From positions 1,674,001 to 1,738,000 of the forward strand of contig CM065647.1 in the NCBI GenBank assembly GCA_033220425.1: a DNA stretch of 64,000 nt, written 5' to 3'. The notes beneath the pieces are model-generated. The model did not search any database, was not told the DNA's origin, and saw nothing but the letters and a program-made list of their open reading frames with translations. This stretch comes from Lepraria neglecta. Lineage: Eukaryota; Ascomycota; Lecanoromycetes; Lecanorales; Stereocaulaceae. Positions 19,851-32,040 of this stretch are shown here, one piece after another (positions within the stretch are counted from its first letter, which is position 1; each line of letters begins with the position of its first letter). The position numbers and the translations under genes were made by a program.

Positions 19851-22386
19851 ATGGCTCCTCTCGCTCTCAGTGGACCACCACCTAACGGTCGAGAAAACGA
19901 GAAGCCCTTCTCAGCGACCTCACCTACCCGTCCAAGCAAGTCACCTATGGTCGAAAGTCCCTCTGCGTCACAATTACAACGGGAACTTCGTAACTCTATG
20001 TCATGCCTTACCGTCAAAGAACCCTCACTAGCAGGAAGCTCGCTCAATGACCAACAGAAGAGCAACATCAGTCGAGCGGGACTCAGATTCGATGACGATC
20101 AGACTCAGGTCTCTACGTCGTCCACCAAGCCCGCAAGCCTTGACGGCAAGAGCACCATATCGGGTGCGCTGGATGAAAAGGAGTCTCTTCGACCGGATGA
20201 TAGTGCCAGCGTCAAAGCTGCTGAAGATGATGACTTTGGGTCGGGGCCTACAGGGCCGAACTCCCGAGTTGGCTCAGAAGCTGGAGGCAGGGCGTTTGGG
20301 AACCAGTTCTATGAGATATCGGAGAGCATTGGTCCTGGTCACTCCAGAATGCATCCTCTCGGTCGGAGGATCATCACTGGGATTGAAGAGGAAGGACCGC
20401 AAATGACACACCCGCCTCTTGGGACTGCGCTGCCAGCGCCAGTCAGCTTACCGCCTCCTCAGCTCATTGCACCTACTGGACCTTCAATAGACTACAAGTA
20501 CCAAGAACCAGACGAGAAACTGTTTGAAGCTCTTCAGTCGCCCAAGGATCGCTTGTTTCTCCTAAAGCTTGAGCAAGAAGTCATCACTTTCGTTGGAGAC
20601 TCCACGTAAGCACTCTGAACACATTTCACTGAGCTAAGCTAATGATTACATTCAGAGAACCGTTGATTGATCTACCGCCTTGCAATTCTTTCTGTCGACT
20701 GCTGGCACACAAGCTTGCAGACTACTATGCATTGACTCATTTTGTGGACAATGCTGTAAGCTCTGTGAGGCTGTACAGGACGCCATACTGCCGACTGTGA
20801 GTTTTCTTCTCTATGGTGGTATAGTTGCCCGTGCTAACGTTCTCTCTAGCCCAACGCCGTTGAGTGCGCTTGCATCGAAAGCTCCCACACCATTTGACAC
20901 AACGCAATCCTCGCAGCCAGCAATGAAGATAATGCGCCGCGCGGGATTGGGTAGGGCAGGTTGGAATGGTGGCTCTGGAGTCAACACAGCAGAGGCTTCA
21001 GCGACTCCCTCGAAAGCAGGCTCCGATACTGGGGATGACAGCCAGAGAGGCAATGGCGTAGCATCTCCAACAGACTCCAACGTGGCCAAAGACAAATCGT
21101 CCTTGACACGAGAAGAGCGAGAAGCAAAGTACAAAGAAACAAGAGAGCGAATATTCGGACCAGAAAGTGAGAATGCTGACAGCAATGAGGCCGTAAATGA
21201 ATTGTCTCGAGCCAGTTCACGAAATGAAAGGAAGAAGAAAAAACATAAGAACAACGACGATGGGTTCGAAGCGCGGTCGCAGTTCAATGCATATTACCCA
21301 CAGGTGCAATATCAACCTGCCTCCTATGACCCAAATGCAAATGCTCCTGCTTATTACAGCAGCCCTTATGCCGTGCAGCCAGGACTTCCGATGGGACAGC
21401 CTGGGACTATGGGCCCTGGGTTGGTGCAACAAAGCTATCAGCAGGGGTATCAATCTATGCCGAGCGCCCAAGCTTTTCCGACAAACATGAGTGGGAACCC
21501 ACTGATGGTTGGCTACGACATGCAGAATGCGGCACCATTTAACCAGAACCAGCAGATGCCGTCGCAGTACTATCCACAAATGCAACAAGGCTACGCTATG
21601 GGTCAACAATCCCCAGCTATGTCTTCGCCTGCATTGAGCAATAATGGGCAATTCCCACGTCCGCAGTCGCAAATGTCCGATCATCAACGGTCACAGAATG
21701 GCTACACCTATTCTTACCAACAACCTGGAGATCAACAGCAATTCTTTAATCAACAAATGCCAAACCCAAATACGATGCAAAATCCGAACCCCATGGCCGG
21801 CGTACAATCGGTCCCCTATCAATATGGTCAACTGCCGATTCATCCGGGTCTACAAGGAGCAAAGTCGCAACACCCATTACCCGGTAGTTACAAGAGTCAG
21901 GCTTTCAATCCTCAGACTCGAGCTTTTATACCCAATAGTGGTCCTATTCCTTCGCAGATGGTCCATGGAGGTAATAGCCCTAACCACCACATGCCACGAG
22001 GCCTTGCTATGCCAATGCCAAATGGCAGCCAGTATTCCAATTACGGCCAACAAGCGCCAACCTACCCCCAAATGGCTTCGATGCCAGTGCCATCACCGTA
22101 TAGCTTCAGCCAAGAAGCAAGGACCTATGGACCGCGAAAGAGCTCCGCACAATCGAGCATCACCCACTCGCCTGCCCAGAGTTCTCTTTCGAAATGGGGC
22201 ACACCGTCGCACCTTCCTCCAAAGCCACCGCCACCAGAGACACCTAGCATACCTGATGTGCAGCACTCCCTCCCGATGAACAACCAATTCAACGTTGCTG
22301 TGCAGCCAATGCATGGAGGACAACCGATGCCGAGCTATCAGAACGGGGTTTATTCGATGCCAGGCGCTAGTCCTCAAGCGACATAG
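19851..22386 (+). CDS. R3H and SUZ domain RNA-binding protein
   Basis: An 810-residue protein in three exons (introns 20606..20655 and 20797..20849, both canonical; spliced length closes in frame). Residues 1-230 are Ser/Pro-rich disorder. The R3H domain follows, spanning exon junctions: KLEQEVITFVGDS...EPLIDLPPCNSFCRLLAHKL, with the conserved R-x-x-x-H (RLLAH) and DYYALTH. A SUZ-type motif (LTREEREAKYKETRERIFG) comes next. The remaining 350 residues are a Gln/Pro/Met/Tyr-rich, prion-like region. R3H-SUZ proteins bind single-stranded nucleic acid and act in mRNA metabolism in the cytoplasm. The low-complexity tail is suited to condensate formation; that is inference. Confidence 0.85.
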
Positions 22387-22875
22387 GAGAGCCAGGGTCA
22401 AGGGTCCGCGCAATTGGAAAAGGTGAGAATCAGAGGACTGTTTCAATGTTGGTTTTGCAAATTGCATGCATAGCGATTGAAGGCGGCAAGGGAAAAGCGG
22501 GCAGGCATACTCAGCATATTGACATTTCTTACAATGCATAGGTCGAGGTCTAGTGCTCTGTGGTAAACAAATAAGATTAGATCAATTCACAACATCAACA
22601 ATTACTGGTGCCACGAACATTAAACTTGTCTTGATAATCTACCAAAATCTCTCTAGAGTTCACATACTTAAATCTGCGATATACTCGCGGAATTCATTCC
22701 GATCGCCAAGCTTTGAGTTCGATATTCGAACCTTCCTCAACCAACCTCACCAACAACTCTGTCGAAACCTATACACTTTCCCACCGGCCTTGGAGCCAAA
22801 CAGCCCAACGGCCGAGACTATCCCACCCTCCACCATCACCACCATCGCCGTTACTACCCACGACCTCACCCAGCA

Positions 22876-23202
22876 ATGGGATTCACAACCTCCCTCTTCG
22901 CCGGCATAACCCTAACATCAACAACCCTCTACCTCTCCCTCCTCTACCACCAACGCTCGCGCGCCCACCAAGCCACCCTCCTGCACCAACAATCGCTCCT
23001 CCTAAACAGCATAACCGACCCACACCTCGCCTCCGAACTCGCGACGATACAGGAAGAGAATTATAGTGGGGGATTGAGGGAGGGAATTAGGGATTATAGA
23101 TTGCAGAGAGCGTCGTTGGTAGAGAGGTGGAAGGATGGGTGGAATAGAGAGGTTGAGGGGGCGGTAAGGTGGTGTCAGGGGTTTGATTGGAGGGGGGGTT
23201 AG
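22876..23202 (+). CDS. MIC12: MICOS complex subunit Mic12
   Basis: A 108-residue intronless protein. It starts MGFTTSLFAGITLTSTTLYL, an N-terminal transmembrane segment typical of fungal Mic12/Aim5, followed by HQRSRAHQATLLHQQSLLLN and a charged C-terminal helix (ERWKDGWNREVEGAVRWCQ). MICOS maintains crista junctions in the mitochondrial inner membrane. Length fits the family. The 3' end lies about 470 bp from the convergent NLR relic. Confidence 0.8.
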   Translation: MGFTTSLFAGITLTSTTLYLSLLYHQRSRAHQATLLHQQSLLLNSITDPHLASELATIQEENYSGGLREGIRDYRLQRASLVERWKDGWNREVEGAVRWCQGFDWRGG

Positions 23203-23671
23203 GGAGGGGGTTGAGGGCAGGGCGAGGGGGTGGAGGGAGGGGGAGAGGAGGGTTTGACGGGGATTTTATGCGTGATGTTGAAGCAGGCTGAGCTTGATGC
23301 AGAAAAATATTCTCGGTCAGGCGAAGTTTATGGGATTCAAGCATTCAAGCGGTTGCTAAATCAGCCGAATAGCAATTGAAAGGTCGTACAGGACCCTTTG
23401 ACTTGTTCTCCTAGCCATCTGGCTATGCTCTTGCTATAATCTTTTTTCTCTCTGCTCTCAAGAAGCGGCTCCAAGAAAATCGCAATATTTCTCCCCCTTG
23501 GACATATGAATAAACGGTATCCCACAGGTCCGAACCCTTTTGCCAAATGCATAGGTCTGGAACCTTTAGCAAATGCCCAGCTTCCCGGCAAATCCAAATT
23601 CTAGAGGCCGCGCTAAATGGGAAATCAACTGCATTGGGACTCCCTTTCAAGCAAGAGGTCGAGAAAATTTG

Positions 23672-26600
23672 TCATTTCTCGTCTGATTCCACGGCTCCGT
23701 ATTTGATCAAGAGCTCTATCATCTCCCCTTGACAAGTATTTTGGGCTTGCTGAAGTGCAGAACTAGGGCACGGAGGCTCGTGTCTAGACGTCAGGGATTG
23801 TGTGGCATTCGCATTTGCCCCTAGCTCAAGCAAGAGTCTCACTGTGGACATTTCCTTGTTGGAGACTGCCCTCCAGAGCACTCTGCCGCCCATCGCGTCG
23901 ATATCAGCCCCCGAATCCACTAATGCGCGTACTAAGTCGTCCAGACCCTGTTGAGCCGTCAAACACAATGTCGGCATGTCGTACTGTTCGTAGCAGCCCG
24001 ATTTGTCCCATCGCTTGGTCGGAATCGTTAGATTTGCATTCGCCCCATACTTCAAGAGCATTTCCACAAGGATGGATCTTCATTTTTGAAACCTATGTTC
24101 ACGATGATTCCCCAACTTGCAGCGTCCTAGTGCCATCCCAAAGACATTCCACCCCCGGAACATCGTGTGAGGCCTTGCTCCGTGTTCCAACAAAAGCTTT
24201 GCACAGGTTTCCTTGTCCTGCTCAACAGCCTTCCACAATGCAATCCCAAGGTACGAGGTCTCTCGATCACCTTTGGGCCATTCAGTTAACACCCGCGCCA
24301 GTCCAGCATCATTGCCAGCCTGTACTGCTTTCTCCAAGCGTGTTGCGCCCTTCCAGAATTCTTTGGAGGAGTGATCGAAGTCCTTGTGCTGTGAAAGCAA
24401 CAACTTTGCAGCCTCTTCATGGCCATCAAAAGCGGCTAATTGGAGTGGTGTTGCACCATCTTCATTTCTGACCTCAAGATTTTCCCCATGCTCCACGAGC
24501 AGCTCCAGCATCGGTATAGAATTTCCGGCTGCTGACGTATGTAGCGGATAATTGAAATCTGGCAGGTCAATGTTCCAAGCCGTGAAATCGCAAATCGCTC
24601 TTCGATCTTCCAACAGACGGAAAAGGTCTCGCTTCGAATGTCGTTTGAATCTCAAGCGGTCTATCTCTGTTAATTTTTTCCATCATCTGCTCGTCTAACC
24701 TGGCTCCTACCTCCAAGAGCACCTCGGCTTCTCTGATATTTCTATACATGCAAGCTAAATGTAGTGCTCTATTGTAACGAAAAACGGCGTAAGGGTTTAA
24801 ACCCATTGGGTCGCCATCGAGACGGGTCTGTAGGATATCTTCAAACCCCCAAATGCTTGCGCAAAAGAGATAGTCTGCTGGGTCGCTTATCATGGAGAAT
24901 ATTTTGCGGTGATATCCATCCCACGGTAAATAGGAAAAATAAGTGTGATGCAGGGCACCCCTGTAGACTTTACTCTGCTGAATGAGACCGTTCCACTATA
25001 TAAACGAGCGCGAACACTTCCGATGTTCGTCTATCATGAAGTCTCGATGTACGTCTTTGAGAGGAGAGAATAGCCGATATTCTCCGCTCTCAAACAGGTG
25101 ACAGGACCAATACAAACACGTGTAAGCGTGGAAGTCATTGAGGAATGCATGGCCGGCTGAAAGAATCTCTTCCTCATCTGCGATACCTCCTTCACTCTCG
25201 GAAATCGCAATGTCCCTGTGAGCCATATCATTCCACAAAGCTTTGAACTCGTCTGTCGCTCACAGTACAGATGGTACGGGTGTGAGACTTCATAAACAGG
25301 TAGTCAATGCAGGATCGAGCCGCAGACGCATGGCCCCTCCCGGATTCGTAGCCTCCTTTGGTTTCGAGAAACTCCCGAACAGACAGATGAGCGAAGCGAA
25401 AAACACCTAACCCAGTGTCAAGCACAATAAAGTTGGCGCATAGATCGAGTAGGTCGTCTTTGCATAACTCGGTCCTCTCCATCCTGTGCGACGACACAGC
25501 ACGGATGAAGTTTCTACTGCTCAGGGGTACTTGGAGGCACATCAGCAAGTGTAATGCGCCTTCAGCAACAGATTTCTCTTCGTCTTCGTACGCATCAAAT
25601 CTTTGTACATAAGCGTCATTGTAGAGCTCGCGCAAGTCTGTCGGCGGTTTCCCCAATCGTTTGCGTACCGCAGTCTCCAGTCGCAAACCTTGGAGACATT
25701 GCAGTTGTAAGCTAACCCATCGAAACCTAAAATTAAACTATCTATCAGTTCAAATATGTAGGAATACGTATCGGACACGCTATCAAACCATTATACGTCC
25801 ACTATCGGGTTCTTATGAAAGACCAGTTTACGGAGAGTGGTTGATCTAGTAACGAAAGTTTTGCACTGACATGCCATGAGCTTGAGTTCGAAGTCTCTGT
25901 TTTATGTCATCACGTAGACCTGTACATACTTTACCGTAGAGCAGCCTTTTGGGTTTCATCAAATTGTCCACCTCATTGTTCACGAAATGGTTGATGTCTT
26001 CTGAATTATTACTGACGTCGATATCGAGATTAATGTACCCTTCTAGAAAAAGACTGATATCTCTGTCGTCTCGACCAGCTACGAAGATCTTAGTCAAGCT
26101 TCTCGAAGTTGTTCTTTACCCGAGCTTCGTAAGCCTCTAGTACTGGGTCTAAGACTGCCTCGCCAGGTTGAAGGCAAGCCATCTGCTTGGCGATGCTGCG
26201 GAGCAATCCTTCGGGTTCGCCTCGTTCGGGTTCTGCGGGACTTCGTGTGCAGTAGGAATAGACAGGATTGGGATTTTTGCCGTCTTGAAACTCTCCCAAA
26301 AGCTTTTCGATCAGGATTGACCTGTGCGCAGTTAGCATTGATACGTTGCATTGCAGGCATCTAGACGTTATAGAGACAGACACTAGCTTGCTTTTCCCGA
26401 AGCCTGGAGGGCCATGAAGCCACATGATAGGTGAGCATTCCAATAGGGGTTCATCGTTAAGAAACCATTCACCAGTCCCTGAGAGAATGTCTTTCTGGGC
26501 CTGAGTATGATGCATTATATACGGAGTTGGGGATAGCCAATTGAGAATTATTGCTCGTTTCCATTGTCGAGACTGTCTTGAATACTCTTCAACTGGGTTT

Positions 26601-27613
26601 CTATTCGATTGATTGGTTGCCCAAGGTCTTGGAGTAAGCTCGCAAGGCGCTGATAGTCGCTGGCCTCTTTCATTGACAACGCTTCCAGACCTCCTTCTAG
26701 ATTCTTGAGGTAATGCGTATTCACAATATCTGTATATCTCTTGACCTCCTGTTCCTGCATGCTGATGCGGTCGAGACGTTCTTGGAACTTGTTGTTGACA
26801 TCAGTGATACTTTCAAGAGCTCTAATTATAAAACGGTCAGTAAGACTGAACCATTTACACCATTTCGTGCAGTATACAACTATTGCGCAACCGCAAAACA
26901 GAATCACAATCATCAAAGGTGAGAACTTGTCGCTATAGTACTTTGGCTTTGATTTGAGAGATTAAGACATACAACGCGAGGCTTGGACTCACTTTTACCA
27001 GACTTTGAGTAGAATCTTTTGGCTTTGGCAAGGAACACCAACACGTGGTCGTAGAGGTCTACAAGACAGTCTTTGAGCTGCGCCATGATTTCCCCAAATA
27101 GAGCTTCTCAACGATTCGATACCGCGTGATTACGTTCATCACCTTCTCGACACCATCAATGACAATCGAATGTCGCTGGAAATCCTGGATGGAAGCCTGA
27201 AAATCGTCAATGACGATTCATTGCCAGAATCGTTGGAGGCTTTGGCCTTCCCAATCCTCCCACAGCATAGAATCATGGTGCTTCGGCAATTGGCACTTTC
27301 AAGACATGCAGCGGACTGAAAGGGAACGAACCTTGAGAAGAAATCGAACAGCCGCCCATGAAAGTGCTGCATAGCCAGGATCATACGAAACAGCAACATC
27401 GCCGACCTCGACGAACTTCTGTATCCACACTGCGATTTTGCTGAATACATCACGCAGGATGACTTTATTTACAGTCCACTGCTTTCGTTGACACTCGTCC
27501 CTACTGTCTTTCACGTTTGAGAGCAGTTATTCCAAGTCCACGGTAGCTCCGAAGTCGAGGCTTTTCTTATCTTCGTCTCTCAGTCTTGCGGCAGCCAGAC
27601 TCCAGAGGTCCAT
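23672..27613 (-). pseudogene. Decayed NACHT-ankyrin NLR-like STAND protein
   Basis: A relic of a large fungal NOD-like receptor read right to left. The N-terminal domain begins at the ATG at 27613 (DLWSLAAARLRDEDKK) with the typical ILRDVFSKIAVWIQKFVEVG and YDPGYAALSWAAVRFLLKV. A coiled region (26548-26830) and a NACHT domain follow: NWLSPTPYIMHHTQ, the P-loop HGPPGFGKSKL, and KIFVAGRDDRDISLFLEG. Next comes the winged-helix region (FRFAHLSVREFLETKGGYE) and at least five ankyrin repeats (for example DGATPLQLAAFDGHEEAAKL). One 140-nt intron is intact (about 25733-25872; GM joined to FRWVSLQLQ). The segment with the Walker B acidic motif is absent and several frame breaks are present, so I call it non-functional. 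Confidence 0.82.
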
Positions 27614-28138
27614 GACTTGTCACAGGGTACTCGAGCAAAGTGCTACTTATGCAACGACCAAAAGAGACAGCAGTGGTGGTTTAGAAAACGAGGTAAATTC
27701 TGGAAGATAGAGAGGTCTTCCATGATGACTTGGATCAGGATTTCTTGTCCCAGCTGCGACACTAATGCATCCCTCTGCGGGGTTGAACATGAGTGTGTAT
27801 ATCCAGTATTAGTGGCATTGCTGCTACGGGCAAGTTTGTGTAGATCTAGGAAGCACTTTTTAAAGTGTCGGATTCGATGTAGCAAGGGAGAATAACGGAT
27901 ACGAATACTACAGAATCTTCAAATGATTGAGACTGCGGAAGGAACGCTAGGAGTAGCTGCACAAAAACGCCAAGCATTTATTAAATTATCCAGTTTCTAT
28001 GCAATTGATATCAACTTCAACTTCTCTGCAATCCCCTCCACCACGCCACAACCCTTAATCCAGTTGCGCACTCCTCACCCTCTCGCTCATCGAGCCCCCA
28101 ACGTTCCTCACCACTGTCCCCGCGCCCAATCACCACCG
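27614..28138. other. Divergent promoter region
   Basis: Between the NLR relic (minus) and the bL17m gene (plus). Overlapping open frames of 80-92 codons on both strands (27617-27895) look non-coding. A pyrimidine-rich tract precedes the ribosomal-protein start codon. Confidence 0.35.
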
Positions 28139-28942
28139 ATGGCCGGCGGCCACCTAAAATACCGCCATCTCTCTCGCGACTCCGCCCATCGCCAATCCCT
28201 CCTCCGCAACCTCGTAACTAGCCTAATAACCCACGAATCTATCCGAACCACCTGGCCAAAAGCAAAAGAAGCGCAGCGGCTCGCCGAGAAACTCATAACG
28301 CTCGGGAAGAAAAACACCAATGCGAGTAGAAATCGGGCGGAGCAGATATTTTTTGTAGGTTCCCCGCCAGCACCCCTCCTCGCATCCTAGACTCCCAGGA
28401 GGGACAGAGAGATGGTAAACAGGAACGTATTGCTAATTGTTCTTACCGCCCCGCAGCAACCATGGGACCACCTCCCCAAACTCTTCGGCGAGCTTCGCCG
28501 CCGGTACATAGACCGCCCAGGCGGCTACACGCGCGTCCTCCGCACTGAACCCCTAAACCGGCACGACGACCAAGCACCCTCCGCAATCCTCGAACTCGTA
28601 GACGGACCCCGCGACATGCGTTTCGCCATGACGGCCAAAAGCATCGCCCACGAGCGCTCCTCGGGCGTTGGACTTAGGGATATTACAGCACGGAATGTGG
28701 CGAAGGTTACAAGATATAGGAAGAATGGGGCTAAGGAGTTGGAACGGTTGGTGAAGAGTATGGGGACGTGGAGGAGAGGGAATAGGGAGGGGTATGAGAT
28801 GAGGGAGACGGGAAAGGAGATGGAGGAGAGGAAGAGGGGTTGGGCGGAAAAGAGGGGGGAGGTTTGGGAGAGGAGGCATCCGCATGGGGAGAGGGATCCG
28901 AATTCGGGGAGGAGGAGGGGCGGGGAGGATGATGACGATTAG
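28139..28942 (+). CDS. Mitochondrial large-subunit ribosomal protein bL17m
   Basis: A 233-residue protein homologous to bacterial L17 (yeast Mrpl8). It has the canonical start [20 protein letters not shown] and the strand-helix core [21 protein letters not shown]. An intron at 28355..28456 joins RAEQIFF to [10 protein letters not shown], after which [20 protein letters not shown] and [14 protein letters not shown] complete the L17 fold. A charged C-terminal extension of about 90 residues, ending in an acidic run, is typical of fungal mitoribosomal forms. It acts in the mitochondrial matrix. The upstream frame is open for another 72 codons, but I choose the ATG that matches the family N-terminus. 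It separates two NLR-type loci. Confidence 0.9.
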
Positions 28943-30011
28943 GGAGCGGAACTGTGAGGAGAAGGCATTGTACATATGTAGTATACAGCATAGCGTGGCT
29001 GGGCCGATCATTCCAAGCTTCATAATCATGAGTTTTTTACATCTAGTTCTAACGTCCATCCCTGGGTCGCGGAAAGCCCACCGTACCGGAAAATGTGAGG
29101 GGTACTTCAACTTTAAGCGACTATGACCCTGCGCATACGTCGGGATCTACTACAACTATGTGTCAGTCGTGTGCTGTGGCTACTTGTAAATATTCGAGAC
29201 TCTTCCTACCTGAAGATTACGTCCGTATAATCGCCCTTGCGCCTGATTCGCAGAGAGTTTCCTTCTATAGCGTAATATTATCCCATCTCTATAGCACTAC
29301 TGTTAAACTCTTACCACTCTATAATACTCATGAATAATCTTATCTGAGCCTCAAAGACTTACTACGATGTTAGAAAGTCATCATCAGCCTGATGTGTGTT
29401 ATGGTGCGCAAAATCATGCAGGGTCGCCACCCTAGTCGGTACTTCAAATGAAAGCAGTTACCAACTCCGGCTAGTATAAAACGACCCCGTATGGCTCACG
29501 TAATCAATACATTGTAATTTAATGTCATCCGGTAAGCCATTGTGGCTGTTAGCTGTACGGACCCTCGGAATATAAAGATCCAACTCCGAACAAATAACCG
29601 GTACATATCTTGAAGCCCGAGTGTTGACCGAGGCATCTTGGCATAGGCTTTCCAATGTATGTGACCCTACAATACCGTCAAATTCATCTACGTGTGACGG
29701 GACTGTAAAGCATAAATCCCTCGCCGGCCTTGGACCAGCCGGATTCAGCGTCTGCCCATTAGACAAGGATATAAGAACCTGATGTTCGCAATTCTATCTC
29801 AGGCGTTAATATTACTATCATTTGTGTATTTCCTTGACAGATTAAATTCACATAGTGACAACCCTATATCGATCTTTATACTCATGGCTAACTATATAAG
29901 CTTATTCCGAAGTCGAGTGAGAAAATTGGTTGATCGCCTTTTGGAGGTCTCTGAGTATCGAGTGTGAAACGTTTCGACACCTGAAGGCCGTTGCTGCATA
30001 TTCTCCGAACT
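28943..30011. other. AT-rich spacer before the NLR-TPR gene
   Basis: No supported gene. A minus-strand frame of about 102 codons at 29458-29766 and plus-strand frames at 29095-29337 and 29782-29967 carry no recognisable motif. No tRNA or tandem repeat found. Confidence 0.4.
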
Positions 30012-32040
30012 TTATTTGAAATACTCAAGTGTGCGTATCGAGTGGAGGGTGTCGGGATGCTCCTCGCCCAGCGTCCTCTTCCATACTTCTACTACCCGCT
30101 CCGTCAGCTGTAGTGCTTTTTGTCTCTTACCCGCCTCGCTATATATAATGGCGAGATCGTGCATCGGGCCGAGGGTGTCGGGATGCTCCTCGCCCAGCGT
30201 CCTCTTCCTTGCTTCCACTACCCGCTCCGTCAGCTGTAGTGCTTTTTGTCTCTTACCCGCCTCGCTGTAACTGATGGCGAGACTGTGCATCGAGTGGAGG
30301 GTATCGGGATGCTCCTCGCCCAGCGTCCTCTTCCTTGCTTCCACTACCCGCTCCGTCAGCTGTAGTGCTTTTTGTCTCTCACCCGCCTCGCTATATATAA
30401 TGGCGAGATTATATATCGGGCCGAGGGTGTCGGGATGCTCCTCGCCCAGCGTCCTCTTATATATTTCCACTACCCGCTCCGTCAGCTGTAGTGCTTTTTG
30501 TCTCTCACCCGCCTCGCTGTAACTGATGGCGAGACTGTGTATCGAGTGGAGGGTGTCGGGATGCTCCTCGCCCAGCGTCCTCTTCCTTGCTTCTACTACC
30601 CGCTCCGTCAGCTGTAGTGCTTTTTGTCTCTCACCCGCCTCGCTGTACCTGATGGCGAGACTATGCATCGGGCCGAGGGTGTCGGGATGCTCCTCGCCCA
30701 GCGTCCTCTTATATATTTCCACTACCCGCTCCGTCAGCTGTAGTGCTTTTTGTCTCTTACCCGCCTCGCTGTAACTGATGGCGAGACTGTGCATCGAGCC
30801 GAGGGTGTCGGGATGCTCCTCGCCCAGCGTCCTCTTATATATTTCTACTACCCGCTCCGTCAGCTGTAGTGCTTTTTGTCTCTCACCCGCCTCGCTGTAA
30901 CTAATAGCGAGACTATACATCGAGTGGAGGGTGTCGGGATGCTCCTCGCCCAGCGTCCTCTTCCTTGCTTCTACTACCCGCTCCGTCAGCTGTAGTGCTT
31001 TTTGTCTCTTACCCGCCTCGCTGTATATGATGGCGAGACTGTGCATCGAGCGGAGGGTGTCGGGATGCTCCTCGCCCAGCGTCCTCTTATATATTTCCAC
31101 TACCCGCTCCGTCAGCTGTAGTGCTTTTTGTCTCTCACCCGCCTCGCTGTAACTGATGGCGAGACTGTGTATCGAGCCGAGGGTGTCGGGATGCTCCTCG
31201 CCCAGCGTCCTCTTCCTTGCTTCCACCACCCGCTCCGCTAGCTGTAGTGCTTTTTTTCTCTTACCCGCCTCGCTGTATCTATTAGCGAGATTATGTATCG
31301 AGCCGAGGGTGTCGGGATGCTCCTCGCCCAGCGTCCTCTTCCTTGCTTCCACTACCCGCTCCGTCAGCTGTAGTGCTTTTTGTCTCTTACCCGCCTCGCT
31401 GTAACTGATGGCGAGACTGTGCATCGAGTGGAGGGTATCGGGATGCTCCTCGCCCAGCGTCCTCTTCCTTGCTTCCACTACCCGCTCCGTCAGCTGTAGT
31501 GCTTTTTGTCTCTCACCCGCCTCGCTATATATAATGGCGAGATTATACATCGGGCCGAGGGTGTCGGGATGCTCCTCGCCCAGCGTCCTCTTATATATTT
31601 CCACTACCCGCTCCGTCAGCTGTAGTGCTTTTTGTCTCTCACCCGCCTCGCTGTAACTGATGGCGAGACTGTGTATCGAGCCGAGGGTGTCGGGATGCTC
31701 CTCGCCCAGCGTCCTCTTCCTTGCTTCTACTACCCGCTCCGTCAGCTGTAGTGCTTTTTGTCTCTCACCCGCCTCGCTGTATCTATTGGCGAGATTGTGC
31801 ATCGAGCGGAGCGTCTCGGGATGCTCCTCGCCCAGCGTCCTCTTCCATACTTCTACTACCCGCTCCATCAGCTGTAGTGCTTTTTGTCTCTCACCCGCCT
31901 CGCTGTACCTGATAGCGAGATTATGCATCGAGCGGAGCGTCTCGGGATACTCCTCGCCCAGCGTCCTCTTGCATATTTCCACTGCCCGCTCCGTCAGCTG
32001 TAGTGCTTTTTGTCTCTTACCCGCCTCGCTGTATACGAGC
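30012..32040 (-). repeat. Tandem array of about 16 nearly identical 126-bp TPR-coding units
   Basis: Each unit encodes KRTLGEEHPDTL, five variable positions, LA, two variable positions, YSEAG(E/K)RQKALQLTERVVE and a variable pair (AR, IY or VW). Fifteen full units, one truncated C-terminal unit and one more diverged first unit are visible. Outside the variable columns the units are almost identical even at synonymous sites (for example the CTCCTCGCCCAGCGTCCTCT core on the plus strand). The first two complete units (about 31790-31990) and the edges are the most diverged, as expected for unequal exchange in the middle of an array. Confidence 0.95.

Noticed and set aside
20811-21687. Long minus-strand frames opposite the R3H-domain gene
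   Set aside because: They overlap well-supported exons with clear R3H and SUZ motifs; antisense shadows.
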